Shown: one piece after another, positions 8,929 through 15,700 of the stretch
Layout of the letters: every line of letters begins with the position of its first letter
Position numbering within the stretch: position 1 is the stretch's first letter
NCBI GenBank assembly: GCA_902459845.2
Contig: CABPSV020000471.1
Coordinates: 1 to 15,700 of the forward strand
Source of the DNA: Hepatocystis sp. ex Piliocolobus tephrosceles
Lineage: Eukaryota > Apicomplexa > Aconoidasida > Haemosporida > Plasmodiidae
Length of the DNA: 15,700 nucleotides
Direction: 5' to 3'
The notes under the pieces: generated by a model
What the model saw: the letters and a program-made list of their open reading frames with translations, nothing else
Database searches by the model: none
Told to the model about the DNA's origin: nothing
Program-made: the position numbers and the translations under genes

Positions 8929-8929
<1 letters not shown>

Positions 8930-8970
<41 letters not shown>
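8930..8970. repeat. 41-base T run in the NIP7 5' flank
   Basis: The uninterrupted T tract ends 29 bases before the NIP7 ATG, preceded by two shorter T runs separated by GC steps. Rigid poly(dA:dT) of this length is expected to exclude nucleosomes, so it may help open the promoter. Its exact length is prone to sequencing error. Confidence 0.8.
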
Positions 8971-8999
8971 CATTTTTTTTGACTTTTTTTGAAGCAAAA

Positions 9000-10083
9000 A
9001 TGAGGACACTAACTGAACAAGAGACTATGATAGTTTTTAAAAAACTATCAATATTCGTTGGGAGTAATTTACTAAGCATATTGTCTAACAATTCGGAAAG
9101 ATATGTTTTAAGGATGCACAAATTTAACATATATTTAGTTAGGGATGATATAGCTAAACATGCTCAATCTATAAATAAAAATTCATTAGTAATAAATTTC
9201 TATCCACTTTTTTATTTGCTTATTTTTTTACATTTTTATTTGCTTATTTTTTTACATTTTTATTTGCTTATTTTTTTACATTTTTATTTACTTATTTTTT
9301 TACATTTTTATTTACTTATTTTTTTACATTTTTATTTGCTTATTTTTTTACATTTTTATTTACTTATTTTTTTACATTTTTAGTTGCTTATTTTTTTACA
9401 TTTTTATTTACTTATTTTTTTATATATTTATTTACTTTTTTGCTTTTATTAGGTATCTTTGGGAACATGTCTAGGAAATTTAACCAAAGCAAATAATTTT
9501 TTGTTGAAAATAACGTCTTTACCTATTTTAAACGATTATTGTATTCATAAAATATGGTTGAAAGAAACAGGAGAGAAAAATTTTTTGTTTGGGAATAACG
9601 TTATAAAGGTTAGAAGAAAATATATATATATATATATATATATATACTGAACGAACGAATGAACTAATTATTATTTTTTATTTTATAACCATTGTATTTA
9701 TGGAATGATGAATATATACATGTAAATGTTTATATATATATACTGTTTGGGGTTTTTTGTTATAATCATTTATTATTATTTTTTTTTTTTTTTTGCAGGC
9801 TCATATACTAAAAATAAGTGATAATATTAAAAATGGTGATGGAGTATTAGTTTTATCAATGAATGATAATCCTGTCGGTTTTGGTATATCTACAAGAAGC
9901 ACACAAGATTTAAAATTATTGTATGTTACAGATACTGTATTAATTCACCAGGTAATTTTTATTTTATTTTATTGTGTTTACCTTCTTTGCTTGTTTAATA
10001 CATAATATTTTTATTTATAATTTTTGTTTTCTGCATAAGAAAATATAGTTCAACATACTTCTTTGAATTTTCTAAACAGTGTT

Positions 10084-10114
<31 letters not shown>

Positions 10115-10177
10115 TTATGTTTATATTTTTTATAGGCTGATGTTGGTGAATATTTAAGAAATGAAGCACACTTATAG
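9000..10177 (+). CDS. NIP7: 60S ribosome subunit biogenesis protein NIP7
   Basis: Four exons (9000-9188, 9453-9608, 9799-9951, 10136-10177) join into 179 residues, almost the 180 of human NIP7. Conserved blocks in order are MRTLTEQET at the start, LVSLGTCLGNLTK across the first junction (62-75), IWLKETGEKNFLFGNNVIK (97-115), GVLVLSMNDNPVGFG (130-144), STQD (149-152) and HQADVGEYLRNE near the C-terminus. The C-terminal half is the PUA RNA-binding domain. NIP7 associates with pre-60S particles in the nucleolus and is needed for 27S pre-rRNA processing in yeast. Donors are GTAATA, GTTAGA and GTAATT; acceptors are TTAG, GCAG and ATAG. The frame is open upstream as a poly-Phe run without an ATG, so 9000 is the start. 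Introns 2 and 3 contain TA repeats, and intron 1 contains a 24-bp repeat array. Confidence 0.96.
9213..9440 (+). repeat. 24-bp tandem repeat, about 9.5 copies, filling NIP7 intron 1
   Basis: TTGCTTAT or TTACTTAT followed by T-rich sequence and ACAT recurs every 24 bp, at 9216, 9240, 9264, 9288, 9312, 9336, 9360, 9384, 9408 and 9432. The G/A difference at the third base defines two unit types in mixed order. Because 24 is a multiple of three, the array stays open in the exon 1 frame and would encode a repeated LLIFLHFY peptide until a TAG at 9381-9383. Its position between a conserved donor and acceptor of NIP7 shows it is intronic. Confidence 0.93.
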
Positions 10178-10687
10178 AAATGAAGAAGAAAAATAAGAAT
10201 ATAAAATTTCGTTAAATTTCACTACATTTTATTATATTTTACTATATTTTACTATATTGTACTATAGTTTATTTCATTTTACTTTTTTTCTTATTGCAAA
10301 ATTTGTTTGTTCACATATAAAACTATTATAGTCCTTGTTTTTGTAAGAAATAAATAAATATATAAATAAATATGAAATTTCCATTTTTTAAATTATTTCA
10401 TAGCAACCGTTTGGTTTAAAGTTTCTTTTTTTTTTTTTTTTTTTTTTTCTAATTTTTTCTTTTGTATTAATTTATACCTAATATTTTTAAAAATACTCTC
10501 CTTTCCTTCTTCATATATATACCTTCTACATATATATATGAAAATTACAAGTAAACATATTTAACTCAAATTTTAAAATAATTATTTTTTTTTTTGGCAT
10601 TGTTAATCAAAAATATATATAATTGCTCTAACACAGGAGCAGGTACATATAGCTAACTGATTACAAAACACGTTACAACATTTTAAT

Positions 10688-10720
<33 letters not shown>

Positions 10721-11030
10721 TAAAACTTATAATGGTAAAACATTTTATTCGGTGCAGTTTATGCGAACGAATATGTTTCAATTTTTGACAGAAATTCACT
10801 TTATGCATACAAATCGAATTTATAATTGTAAGAACATCATGTATAAAAAATAAGTAAATAAATAAATAAATAAAAAAAATAAATAAGCAAATAAATAAAA
10901 TGGAGAGAATAAAAAAAAAAAAAATAAATAAATAACAAATTGTTCGTAAATGTGAACTATAGTGGTAGCCAATAGTGACAATTTTTTTTTTTTTCTTATA
11001 TAACATTTTTAAAGAATAAAATTTACTGGC

Positions 11031-11083
<53 letters not shown>

Positions 11084-11458
11084 CTAAATACATACAGCAA
11101 AAATATTTAAATAATCACATGTTAAAATATAAAAGAGAAAAAGAAAAAATTGTATAAAAACACAAAAATATTTTAAATGGTCGATCAAATAATAAATATA
11201 AAAAAATAAGCAAATAAATAAAAAATAGAAATAAGTAAAAAAAAAAAAAAAAAAGAATAAATAAAATAAAAAAAAAAAAAATAGAAACAGTTGGCACTGA
11301 TAATTAGTTCAAAAGTATATTCTTTATGTAAGTTACATATATGAGAACATATTTTTTAACAACCTATTTTATGCCACCTAACAGGACACATAAAACAATA
11401 CATACAAAAATTACATCCATACATACTTGTATATAGGCACATATAACGCTACTGCGTC
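10178..11458. other. Spacer between NIP7 and the NOC3-like gene
   Basis: This 1.28 kb spacer carries the NIP7 3' flank and the next gene's promoter. It shows four short TTTTACTATA-like units (10222-10260), T run 10423-10448, TA repeat 10688-10720, AAAT/AAAAT slippage tracts at 10852-10935 and 11195-11282, and a 48-base A run. Minus-strand frames at 10683-11093 and 11115-11297 are Phe/Ile/Leu low complexity complementary to those A-rich tracts. No gene is seen. Confidence 0.65.
11034..11081. repeat. 48-base A run upstream of the NOC3-like gene
   Basis: This uninterrupted A tract lies about 380 bp before the start codon. As with the T run ahead of NIP7, it is a candidate nucleosome-depleted promoter element, and its length in the assembly may be inexact. 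Confidence 0.85.
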
Positions 11459-14365
11459 ATGGTATCAAAAAAAAAAAAAATAACACAAAAGGTAAAAATA
11501 AAAAAAAGAAAAAAAAAGTTTACAACAAAAAATGACGAACACAATGCAGATGAGGTTAGAACGTTTAATGCAGAGTTAAATAACGATGTTAGAAGAAAAT
11601 ATTTTATTTTACCAAAAATAAAACAAAATGGTTTGCTAAGCTATGAAGAAGATAAGGAAAACATTGGTGTTGGAAATAAAACAAGAAAAAGTAAAAAATT
11701 AGAAAAGGGTAGAACAAAATTTAAAAAAATTTTAGAAAACTTAGAAAAAAAAAGTAAAGAACAAAACACAAATCCTATCATAAATGAAATAAAAAAATTA
11801 TCAGATAAAATATCACATTTATATGACTTAAAAAACGACATTGCAATTATTTCTAATAGTATATTAGGCAATGAACATTCTAACATCGATAATTTGGATT
11901 TGTTATTTTATATTTTTAAAGAATGTTCGAAGAGATATGAATTGTTGATACGGCAGGATGAAGAAGATAGTGTGAATATGAAAAAAAAAGGAATGGATAG
12001 TACCAACAACAAACACAATAGCTACAAAAAGTTGAAATATTACGAACACACAAGCGTGTTAGCATGCATATCCATATGTAGTATTCTTAAATTTATAACA
12101 CCTTCGTATAAATTTATTAACACTAGTGACAACACGTTAAATCGCAAAAACGGAATAGATATAAAAGGAGCTAAAAATTCTTTTAACAATAAAAAAGGTA
12201 AAAAAAACTGTAAAGTTCAATCTAATTATAATAAAATTACTTCCTCAACATCATACAGTAAAATAATTGCAAATGTAAACAAATTTGAAGATGAAATAAA
12301 AAAATATTTTCAAAAATTTTGTAATATATTAAAAAATAATATACATAAAAATGTCACATTGTATGTGAATTTATTATGCGAAATAGTAACTGTTAATTTG
12401 GATTTATCAACTGATGAACATCTGTTTGATTATCTTTTAAAATATTCAAATATATATACTTATTATCAGAAACAAAAAAATACTGATAAAAAAAAAAACA
12501 CAAATATATCAAGTGATAAAAAATTGAATGTAAATTTATTATGTGTTAGATGCTTAAATACTGTATTAGAAATTATGGATAATGATAGTAATTTAAATGT
12601 TACCTTAATTTTGGTACATTATTTTGTTAATAATCTTTTTAAAAAAGATGTAAAAATTAGTTCTGATTTGTTAAGAATATTTATAAAAATTAAAATAACA
12701 GAAAAAAAAAATTATGCTAAATTATATTCAAATGATGATTCAACACATAACAGTATAAACAAAGAAATTAATAATGAATTAAAAAATAAAACTAATATTT
12801 TTGGGGAACTGACAATTATTGAAAAAAATACAGAAAAAATATTAGATGAACTTTTTTTTGTTTTTTTATGTGTGTTAAGAGAAAACAGTAAATATTCTTC
12901 TTCATTTGTAAAAAATGTTTTATACGGTATTTCACATTATGCATTATATGTTAATAAGTTTTTAATGGATGATGTATTAAGCGAGATTAAATTATTGGCA
13001 ACAAAGAATGATAGTTTGGAAGAAATGAGTAGTATACCTACTACAAATTATAACATTATTAACAAAAATAGTAATAGAGACAATTTTTTTGAAATCTCGC
13101 TTAAACTCAGCTCAATAAAAGTATTTCTCGAAATAATGAACAAAGTAAAAGGAGAGGTATTTATAGATTGTTCTTGGATAGCAGTGTTATTATTAAATAT
13201 AATTAAATTATCAATTCCTTATTTTTATACTGGGTCAGTTTACTATATATTTGAAAAAAAAAAAAATGTTATGTATAACAGTTTTTTAGATTGTTCTACC
13301 ATAGATAGTCCTAATTTTATAACGAATAATGACAAATATATGTCGGAATGTATTGTTAAGAAAGAAAACAATGAAAAATGTAGCATAAGCACAATTGAAG
13401 GCACAAATAGAGTAACAAACAATAACAGTTCAGAAAATATAAGTAATCATTGTTCCGAATTATTATATTGCATTGATTTATTATTAAAAACACCTAATTT
13501 TACAAACAATTATAACAATTTTAAATCTAGTAATAACAATTTATTGGCTCAAATAATAGAAGCATTATACAATATAACATTACATTCAGACTATATAATT
13601 TCTTTTGCTATTTTGAAATTAATTCAATCTATTTTTATAAGTTATCCACTAGTTAGACCAATTATAGAAAATGAAGGTATTATTGTTCCAAGTATACATG
13701 ACAATTTATCTACTTTTTATCAAAATAATTTACTTTTTGCCAGTTTTTTTAAAAATATATCCGACTTAGCTTTAGATATATCTCTAAACGACTCAGATGA
13801 AAAATATAATGATACTGTAAAAAACTATATACAACAAAACAATTGTGAAATTAAAAATAAAATTATTCATTTTAATATGAACTGTATAGAAACAAGAGAA
13901 ATAAAGGATGAATATTTTTTAATAAACAATAATGACTTAACTACTTTTTATAAAAAACATAATATATCAAACATAAATATGATTAATGATACAAATTTGA
14001 AACTAAACGACATTATTGGCAACAAAAATAAACCTACTTATCTTATTACAGATACAGACATAAATACAGACATAAATACAGACATAAATACCAATACAAT
14101 GAGTATATCATTAAATAAACTACCTCCTTATATGCTTACAGCAATTGATTTTATTGAATTAGTCTTTTCACCCTATAATAAATTAACAAATATCTTACAA
14201 AATAAACAAGAAGATACAACAGACACAGAAAAAAATCATCAAAACAACAACTCGTTATTTATAAATGGTAAAAAAACAATACATAATAAAACAAACAGAA
14301 AGAATAGTAATCTTAAGATAAAAAAAAAAAAAAAAAACGGTATTCATAAAAAAGGGAAAAAATAA
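11459..14365 (+). CDS. NOC3: Nucleolar complex-associated protein 3 homologue (NOC3-like)
   Basis: This is a single-exon gene of 968 residues. The N-terminus is a basic, probably nucleolar, tail (KKKKITQKVKIKKRKKK). Residues about 115-220 match the NOC3 N-terminal domain: IAIISNSILGNEHSNIDNL, then SVLACISICSILKFITPSYKF, the family's V-x-L-S-L-x-x-V-F-K-x-I-x-PSYKI motif. Further matches are FLMDDVLSEIKLLA (501-514), resembling the family's FFDDLL segment, and a helical C-terminal region (about 545-785) like the CBF/Mak21 fold. That region ends in NNLLFASFFKNISDLALDIS, equivalent to the L-x-x-HYHP-x-V-x-x-x-A segment with its histidines replaced. Near the end PYMLTAIDFIELVFSP (890-905) matches the family's final E-x-Y-x-M-x-E-M-x-FNP motif. 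Noc3 acts with Noc2 in pre-60S maturation and export, and has been linked to replication licensing in yeast. Asn-rich inserts (about 220-260, 605-665, 780-880) explain the greater length than human NOC3L (about 800). The C-terminus is Lys-rich. Confidence 0.87.
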   Translation: MVSKKKKITQKVKIKKRKKKFTTKNDEHNADEVRTFNAELNNDVRRKYFILPKIKQNGLLSYEEDKENIGVGNKTRKSKKLEKGRTKFKKILENLEKKSKEQNTNPIINEIKKLSDKISHLYDLKNDIAIISNSILGNEHSNIDNLDLLFYIFKECSKRYELLIRQDEEDSVNMKKKGMDSTNNKHNSYKKLKYYEHTSVLACISICSILKFITPSYKFINTSDNTLNRKNGIDIKGAKNSFNNKKGKKNCKVQSNYNKITSSTSYSKIIANVNKFEDEIKKYFQKFCNILKNNIHKNVTLYVNLLCEIVTVNLDLSTDEHLFDYLLKYSNIYTYYQKQKNTDKKKNTNISSDKKLNVNLLCVRCLNTVLEIMDNDSNLNVTLILVHYFVNNLFKKDVKISSDLLRIFIKIKITEKKNYAKLYSNDDSTHNSINKEINNELKNKTNIFGELTIIEKNTEKILDELFFVFLCVLRENSKYSSSFVKNVLYGISHYALYVNKFLMDDVLSEIKLLATKNDSLEEMSSIPTTNYNIINKNSNRDNFFEISLKLSSIKVFLEIMNKVKGEVFIDCSWIAVLLLNIIKLSIPYFYTGSVYYIFEKKKNVMYNSFLDCSTIDSPNFITNNDKYMSECIVKKENNEKCSISTIEGTNRVTNNNSSENISNHCSELLYCIDLLLKTPNFTNNYNNFKSSNNNLLAQIIEALYNITLHSDYIISFAILKLIQSIFISYPLVRPIIENEGIIVPSIHDNLSTFYQNNLLFASFFKNISDLALDISLNDSDEKYNDTVKNYIQQNNCEIKNKIIHFNMNCIETREIKDEYFLINNNDLTTFYKKHNISNINMINDTNLKLNDIIGNKNKPTYLITDTDINTDINTDINTNTMSISLNKLPPYMLTAIDFIELVFSPYNKLTNILQNKQEDTTDTEKNHQNNNSLFINGKKTIHNKTNRKNSNLKIKKKKKNGIHKKGKK
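14054..14089 (+). repeat. 12-bp in-frame tandem repeat in the NOC3-like gene (TDIN x3)
   Basis: Three exact copies of ACAGACATAAAT encode TDIN repeats within an Asn-rich low-complexity insert (residues about 866-877). Exact nucleotide identity suggests recent expansion. Such inserts usually loop out of the fold in Plasmodium proteins. Confidence 0.9.
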
Positions 14366-14495
14366 ATCGAAGTAATATGTTTTGTTTGGATTAATCTTAA
14401 AAAAAGAAGAAATTACTGTTCGTAATGCTTTTTATTTTCGACCTTTACACTGTTTTATTTGGTGAGTGGTACACTTGTTGAATGGCTTATTTATT

Positions 14496-14527
<32 letters not shown>

Positions 14528-14829
14528 ACCGATTACACTAAACGTGGTTATTTAAGGTTAATGAACTTGTTTTGAGTGTTTTTTTTTTTACATTATAATT
14601 AAATTTATAACCTACAATTTATAATTCTTTATTTTTAATTAACTTTTTTTTTAATAACAACTATCTTACATTTTAAAATGCTTTTAAATATATTTAAAGC
14701 AGTTCAAGCTATATATATATATATATATATATGTATATGTGGCCAAAACTATATACGTTGGTATGATGTAAAGTTATAATGATGCCACATACAGATGGAG
14801 CACATTCTACAACTTTAATAAAGTTTTAT

Positions 14830-14865
<36 letters not shown>

Positions 14866-14914
14866 CATTGGATATATGCATGTACGTTTTGTATATGTAT
14901 ATAAACCTAACAGA

Positions 14915-15022
14915 GTTATACAAACAGTTCGTGTTCGTTGTAAAACGTGTTATAATATGATAATATAAATATCACAAAGCGCTGTTTGTATGACCATGTG
15001 TAGATAAGCCTAAAGTTTGGGC
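14915..15022 (+). ncRNA. Possible structured RNA (two stem-loops)
   Basis: GTTATACAAACAG (14915-14927) can pair with CTGTTTGTATGAC (14982-14994) over 13 bp with one G-U pair, enclosing 54 nt. After the linker comes AGATAA (15002-15007), which fits the ANANNA H-box pattern, then a GC-richer hairpin GCCTAA-AGT-TTGGGC (15008-15022). An ACA triplet at 15071-15073 follows a GCATG...CATGC pairing option. This resembles an H/ACA snoRNA outline, but the second hairpin is ambiguous because it includes a TA repeat, and AT-rich DNA forms stems by chance. No known snoRNA sequence was recognised. Confidence 0.17.
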
Positions 15023-15263
15023 ATGGGATGTATATATATATATATATATACATATAATATATACATGCTCACAATTTTATATGATTTCTGCTTTCCCGTT
15101 TCAATTTCTAATGTTCAGAAGGTAAAGTGATATCGAAAACATATAAACATACGCTTTAAAAACACAAAAAAACAGAGAGAAAAATATAAATAAATAAAAT
15201 TATGCTTTGCAAAAAAAAAAAAAAGGGAATAAATAATTCGCTAAAACTGTGTTAACAACTTAG

Positions 15264-15329
15264 TTATAAGGGTCCTATAAAGGTCATATAAGGGTCATAT
15301 AAGGGTCATATAAGGGTCATATAAGGGTC
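15264..15329. repeat. 11-bp tandem repeat (ATATAAGGGTC), six copies
   Basis: Copies 3-6 are exact; copies 1 and 2 differ by one and two bases (TTATAAGGGTC, CTATAAAGGTC). The unit contains AAGGGTC, slightly like but not equal to the Plasmodium telomere repeat GGGTTYA, and the setting is not telomeric. The function is unknown; it is probably a minisatellite in the spacer. Confidence 0.93.
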
Positions 15330-15630
15330 ATATATGTGTATACGAATATATGCATAAATGTATACTTTAAATGTTTTTTTTATCTAGCTTTCCGCCCTTT
15401 TTTTTCCCTTTTTTTTGTCTTTTTTTGTTCTCTTTTTGCTTTCTGTTTTTACCCTTTATTACTTCTTTTTTTTTTTTATACCATATTTTGTTTAAGTAAT
15501 TTTTTTTTTTTTTTTTTTTCGGTTTTATTTGTTTTATACTTTTTCCTTTTTTTTTTTATTTTTTTTTTGCTTTTTCCTTTTTCCTTTTTTTTTTTATTTT
15601 TTTCATTTTTTTCATTTTTTTTATTTTTTT

Positions 15631-15632
<2 letters not shown>

Positions 15633-15700
<68 letters not shown>
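15633..15700. repeat. T run of at least 68 bases reaching the window end
   Basis: The window ends inside an uninterrupted T tract, the longest seen here. It is preceded by about 250 bp of T-rich pyrimidine sequence. Its true length cannot be judged from this window, and such a run is a likely place for assembly or consensus error. Confidence 0.9.

Larger units (their letters stand above)
6795..8999. other. Divergent spacer between the enkurin gene and NIP7
   Basis: About 2.2 kb separates two start codons facing away from each other, so both promoters should lie here. I see poly-T/poly-A runs (6959-6977, 7063-7088, 8427-8452, 8457-8493), (TA)n at 7602-7631, and a less repetitive patch at about 7985-8110. 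Short open frames such as 8027-8155 (42 codons), 8303-8416 and 8552-8737 have no recognisable protein signal and would be upstream ORFs at most. No tRNA, rRNA or canonical snRNA sequence is visible. Confidence 0.6.
14366..15700. other. Non-coding region downstream of the NOC3-like gene
   Basis: It starts with the 3' flank of the NOC3-like gene, with T runs at 14501-14527 and 14831-14862. A less A/T-skewed patch at about 14895-15030 has inverted repeats. Then come a TA repeat, an 11-bp tandem array, and from about 15370 a strongly strand-biased pyrimidine tract with TTTTTCC/TTTTTCA units that ends in pure T at the window edge. No open frame of note occurs on either strand. The pyrimidine tract could belong to a promoter or intron of a gene beyond the window. 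Confidence 0.6.

Noticed and set aside
8889..8999. N-terminal poly-Phe extension of NIP7
   Set aside because: It has no ATG, and the NIP7 family begins with the MR-LTE-ET motif exactly at 9000.
8876..9130. 84-codon minus-strand open frame with a poly-Lys tail
   Set aside because: It is antisense to NIP7 exon 1 and the T41 tract.
10683..11297. Two minus-strand Phe/Ile/Leu-rich open frames
   Set aside because: They are complements of poly-A and AAAT slippage tracts, with no conserved sequence.
11641..11886. 81-codon minus-strand open frame
   Set aside because: It is entirely antisense to the NOC3-like coding region.
15264..15329. GGGTC repeats as telomere-like sequence
   Set aside because: The unit is 11 bp and does not match the Plasmodium GGGTTYA repeat. 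The neighbouring genes are conserved housekeeping and cell-biological genes, not subtelomeric families.
1..15700. CRISPR array, insertion sequence, transposon or prokaryotic operon
   Set aside because: The tandem repeats lack unique spacers, no transposase-like or reverse-transcriptase-like frame exists, and spliced genes show this is a eukaryotic nuclear sequence.

Overview
The window looks like a chromosome-internal piece of a malaria parasite (Plasmodium or a very close haemosporidian) nuclear genome. Base composition is extremely A+T-rich. The spacers consist of (TA)n microsatellites and poly-A/poly-T runs, several longer than 40 bases. Coding DNA is Asn/Lys/Ile-rich, and introns are short, T-rich and GT-AG. 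I cannot fix the species; the length of the homopolymer runs would suit a very low-GC lineage, such as the avian parasites.

Layout. Positions 1-3971 are mostly non-coding, with scattered exon-like fragments and one weak two-exon small-gene candidate (1072-1638). A six-exon gene on the + strand (3972-5334) encodes a predicted 129-residue secreted protein that I do not recognise. Convergent to it, on the - strand (5973-6794), is a single-exon 273-residue enkurin-domain protein, expected in the axoneme of the flagellated male gamete. A roughly 2.2 kb divergent spacer follows. Then come two + strand genes for 60S ribosomal subunit assembly: NIP7 (9000-10177, four exons, 179 residues) and a NOC3-like nucleolar complex protein (11459-14365, one exon, 968 residues). 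The last 1.3 kb is non-coding, with an 11-bp tandem repeat, a possible structured RNA and a long T run reaching the window edge.

How the genes relate. NIP7 and NOC3 both act on pre-60S particles in the nucleolus and lie head-to-tail, although each should have its own promoter. The enkurin gene shares its upstream spacer with NIP7 but should be expressed in a different stage (male gametogenesis rather than growing stages). Nothing here is a clear new multi-gene system. The most interesting points are the secreted gene with its obligatory 14-nt microexon, the 24-bp in-frame repeat array inside NIP7 intron 1, a pair of TGCATGCA palindromes, and a possible structured RNA near 14.9-15.1 kb. All exon boundaries are read by eye from GT-AG sites and phase; no alignment or RNA data were available.
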